The notes beneath the pieces were generated by a model. It saw only the letters and a list, made by a program, of their open reading frames with translations. It was not told the DNA's origin and did not search any database. From the NCBI GenBank assembly GCA_020847775.1, contig JADLBI010000260.1, positions 1 through 17,724 on the forward strand: a DNA stretch of 17,724 nt. Direction: 5' to 3'. Below are positions 1-7,567 of the stretch, one piece after another; position 1 is the first letter of the stretch; each line of letters opens with the position of its first letter. The position numbers and the translations under genes were made by a program. This DNA is from Opitutaceae bacterium. GTDB lineage: Bacteria > Verrucomicrobiota > Verrucomicrobiia > Opitutales > Opitutaceae.

Positions 1-378
1 CTGCCCATCTCCACGCTCGGCATCATGCAGATGACCCGCCAGCGCCAGCAGGAGTCGCTCTCGTCCAACCTCTACACCGACTGCCCCTACTGCCGCGGCC
101 GCGGCATCGTGAAGTCCGCCACGACCATGTCGGTCGAGCTCCAGCGCAAACTGTCCTCGATCATCCGCCGCCTCACCGCGCGCGACCAGAAAGCCGAGTA
201 TTCGCTGCGTGTGCTCGTGCACCCGGGCATCCTCGAACGCCTCCGCAGCGAGGACGCCGATCTGCTCCTGCGCATGGAGTCGCTCCACGGCGTGAAACTC
301 GCCTTCCGCGCCGACCTCAACTACCACGTCGAGAACTACAAAATCATCAACGCCGTCACCGGCGAGGAATACCGCTGA
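1..378 (+). CDS. rng: Ribonuclease G/E, C-terminal part (5' end outside window)
   Basis: The reading frame is open from base 1 and ends at TGA 376-378, so only the last 125 residues are visible. Ribonuclease G/E cleaves single-stranded RNA in rRNA maturation and mRNA turnover. The visible part begins with GIMQMTRQR, the family's conserved segment just after the catalytic DNase I-like domain. Next comes CPYCRGRG (Cys28 and Cys31 of the visible part), which matches the CPxCxGxG zinc-link that joins protomers in the RNase E/G family. The remaining ~90 residues match the small domain that ends RNase G-type proteins. There is no long arginine- and proline-rich degradosome scaffold after it, so RNase G-type is preferred over full-length RNase E. 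A strong intrinsic terminator follows 30 bases downstream. The family is confident; the symbol rng rather than rne rests on the short C-terminus. Confidence 0.9.
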   Translation: MPISTLGIMQMTRQRQQESLSSNLYTDCPYCRGRGIVKSATTMSVELQRKLSSIIRRLTARDQKAEYSLRVLVHPGILERLRSEDADLLLRMESLHGVKLAFRADLNYHVENYKIINAVTGEEYR

Positions 379-408
379 TCGGTTCGCCGAGCATAATTTT
401 GTTTTCGA

Positions 409-439
409 GACCCGGCCCCCATTGGGCCGGGTCTTTTTT
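409..439 (+). terminator. Rho-independent terminator of the ribonuclease gene
   Basis: A perfect 10-bp stem pairs GACCCGGCCC (409-418) with GGGCCGGGTC (424-433) around the 5-nt loop CCATT. Six T residues (434-439) follow. It lies 30 bases after the ribonuclease stop codon and is the clearest intrinsic terminator in the window. Confidence 0.95.
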
Positions 440-804
440 ATGTGCTCGGACGCATCTTTCACACCCCAAGCCACGCTTTCGGGCTACGCCCTCTAGCGCG
501 GCCACGGTAGCTGCATTGGAACGCAGTGACAATGTGGGCACAATTGGTCACCGCCAAGCGCACCCGCCCGCCGTCGGGAACGTGAATCACCCTTCACCCG
601 CCGGGTGAACTCCTTCCAACCGCTTATTTGCTTCCAACCAACGCAGCTTGGAGAAATGGCAGCGAACAGGTAGATCACACAAATATTAGATTACTCGGCC
701 CAACCCTATGCTGACCCCCATCCGCGATCATCCGCGCCATTCGCGGGGAAAATCCTCGGGGTCAAACGACCCCCAATGCCTCCGCCTTGGCCAAGAAAAC
801 GATA
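440..804. other. Non-coding stretch with short hairpins and a small degenerate tandem repeat
   Basis: No convincing gene is seen between the ribonuclease terminator and the oxidoreductase 3' end; open frames here have no recognisable family features. Three structures are visible. A perfect 7-bp hairpin TTCACCC/GGGTGAA lies at 593-599/603-609. A perfect 6-bp hairpin GGGGTC/GACCCC lies at 758-763/768-773. Three near-copies of ATCCGCG lie at 720-726, 730-736 and 739-745. A possible decayed palindromic repeat with GTAG at 507-510 followed by CTGC/GCAG arms (511-514/523-526) is also present. The stretch looks like accumulated remnants of short dispersed repeats between convergent genes. Confidence 0.5.
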
Positions 805-830
805 GGGCGGTTGAGGACAACCGCCCCTAC
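805..830 (-). repeat. REP-like palindromic element with GTAG at its base
   Basis: A perfect 9-bp stem pairs GGGCGGTTG (805-813) with CAACCGCCC (818-826) around the loop AGGA. On the minus strand the tetranucleotide GTAG (complement of CTAC 827-830) sits directly 5' of the stem. That is the arrangement known for REP elements recognised by RAYT transposases. It lies 15 bases beyond the oxidoreductase stop codon, between convergent genes. No T-tract follows on either strand, so it is not a standard intrinsic terminator. Confidence 0.6.
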
Positions 831-844
831 CTATCTACCGTTCA

Positions 845-2851
845 TTACGGCTTGGCGCGTTCGAGGTTGAGCCACGCGACTTCGCGCGGTGTGAGGATCA
901 CGCCCAGGCATGGCAGCGAACTGACAGTCTCGCTGAGTTGGCGCGGACCGATCAACGCAAAGGTCGGGAACGGTTGCGCGAGCACATACGCCGCCGCGAT
1001 GGCGATCGGGGTGACGCCCTTCTTTTCCGCCAGGGCGTAGGCGCGTTCGCGCCGCTCAAAATTGTCGTCACTATACCAGCAGCGCGCGAGTTCGGCATCG
1101 TCATGCTTGCCGCGTCCGGCGCGCTCGGTGAAAAACCCGCGGGCTTGGCTCGACCACGCGAGCACCGGCAACTGGTGCTTCTTCAACCAACGGCGCGACT
1201 CGACATCGGAACACGAAATGCAACCGCCCCACACCGGATCAACCATGCGCGCGAGGCTGAAGTTGTTGCTCACGACGCTGAACCCCTGCAGACCCTTGCG
1301 CTGCGCGTAGCGATTGGCCGCCGCGACGCGCTTGAGCGACCAGTTGGAACCGCCGAAGGCGCGGATGCGCCCCGCCTTCACCTCATCATTAAGCGCATCC
1401 ACAAACTCGCCGACGGGCACCTCGAGATTGTCGCGATGCAGCATGTAGATGTCGGCGTAATCCGTCTGCAAGCGCTCCAGCGATTCGTGGAACTGGGCGC
1501 GCATGTCGCCGGGATTGCAGAACGGGGTGTGCCCGCCCTTCGCGATCACCACGACGTCCTCGCGGTTGCCGCGATGACGCAGCCACCAGCCGAGCAGCGT
1601 TTCCTGCAAGCCGCCGCCATAGACGTAGGCCGTGTCGAAGGTGTTGCCGCCGCGCTCGATAAAATCGTCCCACATCGCCGCGCCATGCGGCAGCGAGATT
1701 TGATTATCGCAGCCCATGACGAGCCGGGAAACGGGTTTGTTCAACCCCGCGATCGGCGCCTGCGGAATCAGCCCCGCCGCGCGCTTGCGCAACGGTCGGC
1801 GCGCGTGCGTGTGGGTAAAGTTCTGCGGTTTTTCCTGCTCAAAGGTTAATCCGGCCGAGGCGCGCCACGCATCAAGGGTCGCGAGATTGCCGAGTGTGTC
1901 GGCCACGCTCATGGCCGGCACCTCGCGCCGATTTTCATCCAGTGCCGCGGCGACCGCATCAGCTTCGAGACCGTAGAGGTGCGCGCCGGTTTGGATCACG
2001 ATGTCCTCAACCTTGCCGTCCTGGTGCAGATGCACCAAGGCGTCGGTGCCTTCGCTCGGCGGAATCCACGGCGACGGCACATGCAGCATCCCGGTCGTGC
2101 CGTAAATGCGCGCGGAATTGTCCTGCGTGACACCGACACTCGTCGAAACTTGCGCGACGAGCCCGCTCGCGAACTTCAACGTCGCGGCCGCGACCACATC
2201 CACGCCGGTCTCTGGATGCAATTGCGCGGCACCGGTGACGCTGACCGGATTGGCAAACGCCTGCCCGGTGGTCGCGCCCGCGATCAGCCGCGCCAACGAA
2301 ACCGGATAACAGCCCACATCCATGATGCCGCCGCCCGCCGCCTCGTTGGCCCAGAGGCGCGACTTCGCATCGAAGCCAGCGTTGAAACCAAAGGCCGCCT
2401 GCACGAGTTTGACTTCGCCCAACACGCCGCTTTTCACCAGCTCGACGATCTTCGCCGTCTGCGGATGGCAGCGATACATGAAGGCCTCCATCAACAGCAC
2501 GCCGTGCTCCTGCGCGGCGCTGGCCATCACCATCGCTTCCGCGTGATTGAGGCCGATGGGCTTTTCGCAGAGAATGTGTTTGCCCGCCTCGGCTGCCTTG
2601 ATCGCCCACTCGACGTGTTGCGGATGCGGCGTCGCGATATACACCGCCCGCACGTCGGGATCGGCCAGCAGTGCCTCATAACTGCCATGCGCGCGCGGCA
2701 CGTTAAACTCATGGGCGAAGCGTTCCGCGCTCGCCTGCGCGCGACTGCCGACGGCGACCAGGCGACCGTGTTGAGAGCGCGCCACTCCAGTGGCAAAAAT
2801 TCCGGCAATGCGGCCTGTGCTCAAAATGCCCCAGCCAAGTCGGTTATTCAT
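845..2851 (-). CDS. Fused Gfo/Idh/MocA oxidoreductase - aldo/keto reductase
   Basis: This 668-residue protein joins two NAD(P)-dependent oxidoreductases. Residues ~4-340 are a Gfo/Idh/MocA domain: an N-terminal Rossmann segment (GWGILSTGRIA), the hallmark CEKP at 95-98 and GGGIMDVGCYP at 173-183. This resembles the dihydrodiol/sugar dehydrogenase subgroup. Residues ~365-668 are an aldo/keto reductase barrel whose catalytic tetrad can be read: Asp406 and Tyr411 (FDTAYVYG), Lys438 (VIAKGG) and His472 (YMLHRDN). The linker ~341-364 is basic. I chose ATG 2849-2851 because the Rossmann strand begins four residues later. The frame stays open to 3211, but that extension overlaps the divergent methyltransferase and has no family match. 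There is no signal peptide, so it is probably cytoplasmic. The substrate is unknown; sugars, polyols or inositol are typical of both families. The fusion is one uninterrupted frame. Confidence 0.9.
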   Translation of the reverse strand: MNNRLGWGILSTGRIAGIFATGVARSQHGRLVAVGSRAQASAERFAHEFNVPRAHGSYEALLADPDVRAVYIATPHPQHVEWAIKAAEAGKHILCEKPIGLNHAEAMVMASAAQEHGVLLMEAFMYRCHPQTAKIVELVKSGVLGEVKLVQAAFGFNAGFDAKSRLWANEAAGGGIMDVGCYPVSLARLIAGATTGQAFANPVSVTGAAQLHPETGVDVVAAATLKFASGLVAQVSTSVGVTQDNSARIYGTTGMLHVPSPWIPPSEGTDALVHLHQDGKVEDIVIQTGAHLYGLEADAVAAALDENRREVPAMSVADTLGNLATLDAWRASAGLTFEQEKPQNFTHTHARRPLRKRAAGLIPQAPIAGLNKPVSRLVMGCDNQISLPHGAAMWDDFIERGGNTFDTAYVYGGGLQETLLGWWLRHRGNREDVVVIAKGGHTPFCNPGDMRAQFHESLERLQTDYADIYMLHRDNLEVPVGEFVDALNDEVKAGRIRAFGGSNWSLKRVAAANRYAQRKGLQGFSVVSNNFSLARMVDPVWGGCISCSDVESRRWLKKHQLPVLAWSSQARGFFTERAGRGKHDDAELARCWYSDDNFERRERAYALAEKKGVTPIAIAAAYVLAQPFPTFALIGPRQLSETVSSLPCLGVILTPREVAWLNLERAKP

Positions 2852-2938
2852 ACGAGGGTCGGACGCTGGAGAGTTCCGCCTCGCGATGCAATCACGAGAA
2901 GGATTGCACCGCGGTTTGCGCCGTGAATCCTCGACCGC

Positions 2939-3676
2939 GTGCTCACCAAGGCCCAGCTCCAACGCCTGCGCGCGCTGCGCGAAAAGAAAAACCGCGAGGC
3001 GGAGGGCGTGTTCGTCATCGAAGGCGAAAAGGTCGTCGGCGAACTGCTGGCGGCCGGTTTCGCCTTCGATGAAATCTATGCCACCGCCGCCTGGCATGGC
3101 CCGCGCGCGCACGATGTGACCGAGGCGGAAATGGCCCGCGCCAGCCACTTTTCCACGCCCACCAGCGTGCTCGCGCTTGGCCGCATCAAACGCGCCCCGC
3201 TGCCCGCGCATGGGCTCGCGCGCGGGCTCACTCTCGCGCTCGACGGCGTGCAGGATCCCGGCAATGTCGGCACCCTCCTGCGCATCGCCGACTGGTATGC
3301 GTTCGATCGCGTGTTACTCTCGCCGGACTGCGCGGATTTGTTTTCCCAAAAAGTCATCAACGCGAGCAAGGGCTCCTTCGCGCGCGTGACCGCGCACACC
3401 GCCGATCTGCCGGGCGCCCTCGCCAATGTGCCCGACGGCGTCCCGATCCTCGGCTGCGATCTCACCGGCGATGACGTGCACAATCTGAAACCGCTGCGCG
3501 ACGCCGTCATCGTGATTGGCAGCGAAGGCCGCGGTCTCTCCCCCGCGGTCAAAACGTTTGTAACGTATTATATTACAATCCCCCGCTACGGTGCGGCGGA
3601 ATCGCTCAACGCCGGCGTGGCCGCCGCGATCGTGTGCGATAATCTAAGACGAGCGCAGCATGCCCATGGCGCATGA
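2939..3676 (+). CDS. SpoU/TrmH-family RNA 2'-O-methyltransferase
   Basis: This 245-residue protein is an S-adenosylmethionine-dependent RNA ribose 2'-O-methyltransferase of the SPOUT class. Residues 1-90 form the RNA-binding substrate domain, starting with LTKAQLQRLRALREKKNRE, typical of this family and supporting the GTG start at 2939. The three SPOUT knot motifs are complete: motif 1 LDGVQDPGNVGTLLRIAD (101-118), motif 2 IGSEGRGLSP (193-202) and motif 3 with ESLNAGVAAA (221-230). The target nucleotide, tRNA or 23S rRNA, cannot be told from sequence alone. The start is 87 bases from the divergent oxidoreductase start. A palindromic repeat begins 12 bases after the stop. Confidence 0.92.
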   Translation: MLTKAQLQRLRALREKKNREAEGVFVIEGEKVVGELLAAGFAFDEIYATAAWHGPRAHDVTEAEMARASHFSTPTSVLALGRIKRAPLPAHGLARGLTLALDGVQDPGNVGTLLRIADWYAFDRVLLSPDCADLFSQKVINASKGSFARVTAHTADLPGALANVPDGVPILGCDLTGDDVHNLKPLRDAVIVIGSEGRGLSPAVKTFVTYYITIPRYGAAESLNAGVAAAIVCDNLRRAQHAHGA

Positions 3677-3688
3677 TTCTTATCTTCG

Positions 3689-3781
3689 CCCGAGGTAGGG
3701 CGGGACTGCCAGGCCCGCCTCAGTGAACAGGTAGGAAGCCACTCCGACGCGGACGGCTCGGCGGTCCGTTCCTACCTTGGG
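3689..3781. repeat. REPIN-like inverted pair of GTAG palindromes
   Basis: Two imperfect hairpins lie in inverted orientation between convergent genes. The first, on the plus strand, has GTAG (3695-3698) then GGCGGG (3699-3704) pairing with CCCGCC (3714-3719), extended by CT/AG. The second, read on the minus strand, has GTAG (complement of 3772-3775) and a stem made of 3750-3757 and 3761-3768 with one mismatch. The inner boundary is a perfect 9-bp inverted repeat, AGGTAGGAA (3729-3737) with TTCCTACCT (3769-3777). The outermost 11-mers (3689-3699 and 3771-3781) are complementary with one mismatch. Two REPs head to head is the definition of a REPIN. Confidence 0.65.
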
Positions 3782-3787
3782 TGAGCC

Positions 3788-5404
3788 TCACTTCGCCACG
3801 TCGCGGCCGCGCTCGAGCACGGCGACAGATTCGTAAAGCTTCGCCTCGATCATGGTTTGATTGCTTTCCCGCTCGGCCAGCGAATGCCGTTCACGTTCAT
3901 TCAATTCGTCCCTCCCATCCAGCACCGCCAGGGCCGCGAGCGGCGTGATGTCGCGGCGCAGACTGATGGTCATGTTGCGCATGTTGGTGCGCACATCGCG
4001 GAGCAAAGCCGCGGGAAACCCCGCCTCGAGCGCGTTGAGAAAATCCTCCACGCTGCCTTGCGGCGCTGTCAGCCGATAGGCCTGCCTTTCCCACAGATCG
4101 CGGGTCTCCGAACCGAACCCATACGTGAAATTCGTGCGCGCGACGAATCCCTCGAAGTGCGGCAGGTAAACCTTGGCGTATTCGGGCGCTTCCACTTCGC
4201 GCACGGACGGCAACCAGCCGCTCGTGTGCGAGAAAATCGTGTTGCCCTCCACGCTCGTGATGAACCGCAGGAAATCAATGGCCTCGGCCTGGTGCGGGCT
4301 CGCCTTGTTCACATACATGGCCATCGCCGTCGTGCCGCCGCCTTCGCTAAACGGGCTCCAAAAATAGCGCGCGTTATCCCCGTCCCGCCGGGTCGGCCAG
4401 GGGAATTCGGTGACGCCCAATTCAAACGGCGCCATCGTGCGCAGACTCGTGGCGTCCCATGTCCCGGTCGCGACCGTGAGCGCGCGGCCGCGCAGAAAAT
4501 CCTGCACCGCCGCGTCGCGTTCCAGTTGTTGAAACCCGGGCCGCATCATCAACGAAACCTCGCGCATGATATTCATGCCGGCGAGCATCTCCGGGCGCCG
4601 GAAATCCCAGGCGCCGCGCAGGTATTCCACACTGGCATCCATCGCCACCGGCCCATGATCGCGGAATCGGTCCATCCCGAATGTGACGTCGTAAGCCCCG
4701 CGCGTGAGCAGCGGGCTGAGCAAAATGTAACTGTTGAACCGGCTGCCCGCGAGCAGCGCCACCGTCTCCGCCCTGCCCGCGTTGTATCGCGCCAGTTTCT
4801 CGTTGAGCGCGTGCAATTCCGTGTAAGTGGCCGGCGGGGTCGCGCTGCCGGTGATCTCGCGCAACAGCCCGGGATTATAGAACAACCGCATGCTCAGCAT
4901 GCACTGTGTCACCGCGTAATAGTTGCCGAGATTGGTGATGAAGGCGTCGGGGGAGTTGAGGCCATCCAGAAACGTGTCGCGCCAGCGCACGCCCTCGAGC
5001 GCCGTGCCGCGATTGTAGGGATTGGGTTCCTCAACGTAGTCGGAGATCGGCGCGAAGAAGCGCGGCGGCACGTCATTCATCCCCTGCATGTGCTGGCCGA
5101 ATTCGATGATGTCGCTCGCCGTGCCGCCGATCAGTTGCGTGCGCAACCACTGATTATAGACCGCCCCCGGCACCGCGACTTGCTCCACCCGCACCCGGGG
5201 GTTGATCTCCTCGTAACGCTTGATCAACGCGTCAAACGCCTCCCGCGGGCCCGCCTCGATCTGCCAGTGCGTCACCCGGATCACCACGCGATCATCCGTG
5301 GACAACGCCGCGCCCGGCCGGGTGAACACGATCATCAGCGTCGCGAGGTAGGCCGCCGCGAGCAGGCCCAGCGCGATCCATGTCTTGAGCTTTTTAGCGG
5401 CCAT
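3788..5404 (-). CDS. Extracellular solute-binding protein (ABC family 1 type)
   Basis: This 538-residue protein has one N-terminal hydrophobic segment (residues 9-27, after MAAKKLKTW) that acts as signal peptide or membrane anchor. It continues as a family 1 solute-binding fold: RVTHWQIEAGPREAFDALI at 43-61 and SDIIEFG at 97-103 are typical of sugar-binding ABC receptors. Trp and aromatic residues are frequent, fitting a carbohydrate ligand. Residues ~465-538 form an unusual charged, probably helical tail rich in Arg and Glu. The ATG at 5402-5404 was chosen because it starts the signal segment and overlaps the upstream gene's end by 11 bases, suggesting translational coupling. No permease or ATPase gene is adjacent, as a convergent methyltransferase follows, so its transporter partners must be elsewhere or absent. 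Confidence 0.87.
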   Translation of the reverse strand: MAAKKLKTWIALGLLAAAYLATLMIVFTRPGAALSTDDRVVIRVTHWQIEAGPREAFDALIKRYEEINPRVRVEQVAVPGAVYNQWLRTQLIGGTASDIIEFGQHMQGMNDVPPRFFAPISDYVEEPNPYNRGTALEGVRWRDTFLDGLNSPDAFITNLGNYYAVTQCMLSMRLFYNPGLLREITGSATPPATYTELHALNEKLARYNAGRAETVALLAGSRFNSYILLSPLLTRGAYDVTFGMDRFRDHGPVAMDASVEYLRGAWDFRRPEMLAGMNIMREVSLMMRPGFQQLERDAAVQDFLRGRALTVATGTWDATSLRTMAPFELGVTEFPWPTRRDGDNARYFWSPFSEGGGTTAMAMYVNKASPHQAEAIDFLRFITSVEGNTIFSHTSGWLPSVREVEAPEYAKVYLPHFEGFVARTNFTYGFGSETRDLWERQAYRLTAPQGSVEDFLNALEAGFPAALLRDVRTNMRNMTISLRRDITPLAALAVLDGRDELNERERHSLAERESNQTMIEAKLYESVAVLERGRDVAK

Positions 5405-6227
5405 GCAACGCCTCAGATCGGTGCGGCACCGGGTTCCCCGCATTGCGCTGATCCATTAAAAAAATGCGCGGGTCGCGCGGATACTCCGCGCGCAAGCGCT
5501 CATAATAACGCGTCGCCAGCGCGGCATCACCGGTGTCCCAAGCCAGCTCGCCGATCTGCACCAGTTGATCCGCCCCGAGCGTGCCGCTGAGCCCGCCGAG
5601 CGCGTCCGCCGCCACCAAGTGGCGCAGCGCGGCCGCCGGCGGCAGATTATAGAACATAATGGCGCGCGCGGCGACCCGGTGCAGATCGCGCACCACCACC
5701 GGATCCTTCGCCGCGGGCAACAACGCCTCGACCGCGGCCACGCGCGCGGCGGCGTCGCCGACGGCCGGGAGCACATACGCCCGCAACACCGCGAGCTTGA
5801 TTCGCGCCGCGTCGCCCCAGCGATCCGCTCCCGGTTGCTCGACCAAGCCGCGAAAATATTCCGCCGCGAGCCCCACGTCCGGATTCGCCCGGTAAAGTTG
5901 CGCCATGCGGCCCAGCAAAAACCGCGCCGCCCGCGCGATCGTGTCGTTGCCCTCCGCCGCGACCAGAGCCTTCAAACGCTGCTCCACCTCATCAAGCCGC
6001 GCCTCACTCAACGACTGTTGATCGAGCTGCACGACCGCCGCGCAGAAATCTCGCTCACGCCGCGCCGCGACGCCAGCCGCGGCCGGCAAGGCGTTAAATT
6101 CGATCTGCGCCTCCTTCGAGAGATACGAGGCGACCTTGCGCCAGACTTCCATCGTCGGTTCCGCCGCGGACAGACTGCCGCCCAGGCAGACGCCAAGCAT
6201 CAATCGCAACAGGGGAACTCGGGGCAT
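5394..6227 (-). CDS. Exported helical-repeat (TPR-like) protein, unknown function
   Basis: This 277-residue protein starts with a signal peptide (PRVPLLRLMLGVCLGG then SLSAAEP), so it is probably periplasmic. The rest is Ala- and Leu-rich helices arranged like degenerate TPR repeats. The clearest is near the C-terminus, around QIGELAWDTGDAALATRYY and RLRAEYPRDPRI, which resembles a canonical TPR pair. No catalytic motif is visible. I chose ATG 6225-6227; an in-frame GTG at 6246-6248 would add seven residues. The gene ends inside the first codons of the solute-binding protein gene (11-base overlap), and the two probably form one transcription unit. A likely role is a periplasmic scaffold or accessory to the binding protein, but this is inference. 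Two palindromes that may be operators lie 54-100 bases upstream of its start. Confidence 0.75.
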   Translation of the reverse strand: MPRVPLLRLMLGVCLGGSLSAAEPTMEVWRKVASYLSKEAQIEFNALPAAAGVAARRERDFCAAVVQLDQQSLSEARLDEVEQRLKALVAAEGNDTIARAARFLLGRMAQLYRANPDVGLAAEYFRGLVEQPGADRWGDAARIKLAVLRAYVLPAVGDAAARVAAVEALLPAAKDPVVVRDLHRVAARAIMFYNLPPAAALRHLVAADALGGLSGTLGADQLVQIGELAWDTGDAALATRYYERLRAEYPRDPRIFLMDQRNAGNPVPHRSEALHGR

Positions 6228-6280
6228 CGCCGCCCAGCGTGCAACCACCCGCCCCGGTCACAAGGCAAACTTGCGCAATA

Positions 6281-6300
6281 TCACGTAGATTTATGCGTGA
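6281..6300. promoter_or_regulatory. Possible operator, TCACG-N10-CGTGA
   Basis: An inverted repeat, TCACG (6281-6285) and CGTGA (6296-6300), lies 54 bases upstream of the exported helical-repeat gene. It uses the same half-site letters as the stronger palindrome at 6309-6327, centred about 28 bases away. It could be a second, weaker binding site for the same protein. Confidence is modest because each arm is only 5 bp. Confidence 0.4.
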
Positions 6301-6308
6301 CGGAAAAG

Positions 6309-6327
6309 TGTCACGTAATACGTGACA
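6309..6327. promoter_or_regulatory. Perfect 19-bp palindrome, probable operator
   Basis: TGTCACGTAATACGTGACA is a perfect 9-bp inverted repeat with a single central base. That geometry fits a dimeric DNA-binding protein better than an RNA hairpin. It lies 82 bases upstream of the helical-repeat/solute-binding-protein gene pair. A related palindrome, TGTCATCTAATAAATGACA at 10525-10543, matches it at 15 of 19 positions and lies upstream of the receptor-phytase genes. A shared regulator is inferred; its family is unknown. Confidence 0.6.
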
Positions 6328-6344
6328 GTTCCAAATCTCTCGTG

Positions 6345-6398
6345 GCGGCGAGCACCAGCAAGCCGTGACTCGTCGTCCCGCTGGTGCCCACCGCTACC
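6345..6398 (-). repeat. REP-like palindrome downstream of the phytase gene
   Basis: A 15-bp stem with two mismatches is formed by 6345-6359 and 6380-6394, including the perfect 8-bp core GCACCAGC/GCTGGTGC, around a 20-nt loop. On the minus strand GTAG (complement of 6394-6397) is at the 5' base of the stem, as in the elements at 805-830 and 3689-3781. It starts 18 bases after the phytase stop codon. It may also stabilise or end the phytase transcript, but there is no T-tract. Confidence 0.5.
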
Positions 6399-6415
6399 TT
6401 TTCAATCCGAATGCG

Positions 6416-7501
6416 TTACTCTTTCGCGAGCTTCGGCAGGCCGGCGGCGGCGGCAATGTCGTCCCACGCATAGAAGTGGAACGTGCGGTCGGTGGACATC
6501 GCGACAAACAATCCGCCGGGGAAACCCGGTAATTCCGCCGCCGTCACCTCGCTGCCGTCGCTGTCCATCGCGGCCACGCGCACGCTGGCGATGAGCGGAT
6601 GATCGTGCGGATTGTCCGCCGCGCCCTCGCGCGGGAAGATGCGAAACGTGTCGGCTTGCTGATTCGAGACCAAGATATAGCCGGTGCCCGGACCGGTGGA
6701 ATAGATCGATATGCCCTCGTGATCGCGCGCAAAACCGGCCGTGCCGAATTCGGCGAGTTCGTCCTCGGCATCCTCCGCCGCGGGGTCGGCGTGATATTTG
6801 CGCACACCGTAACCCTCGTCCGAACAGTAAACGTAACCGAGCTCGCTATCGACGGCGAGGGCTTCGATTTCCTTTTTTCCGCTCCACTGGCCGAACGCCC
6901 GCACGAACACGCCGCGCAACACGCCGGTGCCGTCATCCACGAGACGATATTGATGCAGATAGCCGCGGCGTGGCGCGCCATCATCCGAGCGGCTCACGAT
7001 CGCGAACACCGCGCCGTCTGTCGCGCGCGTGTAAAGCGCGATACCCATGGCGTCGCGCGCGCGCTCACCCGCGAATACTGAAATACCGCCGCCATCCACC
7101 GGCGCCATGTCGGGCAGACGATAGGCACGCAGGCGATGCGCCAATCGTTCCGTCACGACCGCGATGTCGGTCTTCACGCCGCCGAGCAAAACCCCGCGGA
7201 CGATATCCACGTTGTTGGGCCGCACGAGTCCGCGCACGGAGAGATCATGGCGAATCCGACCGTCCAGACCGAAGACGACGAGCGCGCCGTCAGCGTCCTT
7301 GTCCGTGCCGATGACGAGGCTTTGCGCGGGATCGGCGGGATTGATCCAAATCGCGGGGTCGTCGGTGTCGTGTTTGACGGGCTCGGTGATGACGCGCGGC
7401 CGCACCGCGACATTGGTCGCATCGGCATCGGGCATGATTTCGCGGGCAAAGGCGATTGTCGCCACGATAGTGAACAAACAGGCAAAAACGGTTCGTTTCA
7501 T
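6416..7501 (-). CDS. Beta-propeller phytase (3-phytase), exported
   Basis: This 361-residue protein has a signal peptide (MKRTVFACLFTIVATIAFA), predicting export. The mature protein matches six-bladed, calcium-dependent beta-propeller phytases, which release phosphate from phytate. Family segments seen in order are DTDDPAIWINPADP (45-58), IGTDKD (64-69), RPNNVDI (94-100), EIEALAVDSELGYVYCSDEG (211-230), DHEGISIY (260-267) and YILVSNQQADTFRIF (275-289). The acidic residues in these blades are those that bind calcium and phosphate in the family. Total length is normal for single-domain enzymes. It lies 66 bases downstream of the TonB-dependent receptor on the same strand, so co-transcription is likely. 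A receptor-phytase pairing is known from Gram-negative phytate users. Activity on other phosphate esters cannot be excluded. Confidence 0.92.
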   Translation of the reverse strand: MKRTVFACLFTIVATIAFAREIMPDADATNVAVRPRVITEPVKHDTDDPAIWINPADPAQSLVIGTDKDADGALVVFGLDGRIRHDLSVRGLVRPNNVDIVRGVLLGGVKTDIAVVTERLAHRLRAYRLPDMAPVDGGGISVFAGERARDAMGIALYTRATDGAVFAIVSRSDDGAPRRGYLHQYRLVDDGTGVLRGVFVRAFGQWSGKKEIEALAVDSELGYVYCSDEGYGVRKYHADPAAEDAEDELAEFGTAGFARDHEGISIYSTGPGTGYILVSNQQADTFRIFPREGAADNPHDHPLIASVRVAAMDSDGSEVTAAELPGFPGGLFVAMSTDRTFHFYAWDDIAAAAGLPKLAKE

Positions 7502-7567
7502 GATGGGAAGATTGCAGCAAGGCGGGCTAAAATCCGCCCCGCAAGTTTACGGGTTGGGATTAACTGT

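Noticed and set aside
2852..3211. N-terminal extension of the fused oxidoreductase up to 3211
   Set aside because: It would overlap the first third of the divergent RNA methyltransferase, and the added residues have no family match; the Rossmann fold begins right after the ATG at 2851.
3857..5590. Long plus-strand open frame (577 codons) opposite the solute-binding protein gene
   Set aside because: Rich in Arg, His and Pro with no domain or signal features; it mirrors codon usage of the real minus-strand genes and is a GC-rich antisense shadow.
6303..6330. Pho-box interpretation of CTGTCAC next to the phytase gene
   Set aside because: A Pho box needs direct repeats about 11 bases apart; here the half-sites are inverted, and the site lies downstream of the phytase gene rather than at its promoter.
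7521..7538. Hairpin GGCGG/CCGCC between receptor and phytase genes
   Set aside because: Only 5 bp with an 8-nt loop and no T-tract; too weak to call an attenuator or terminator, and expected by chance in GC-rich DNA.
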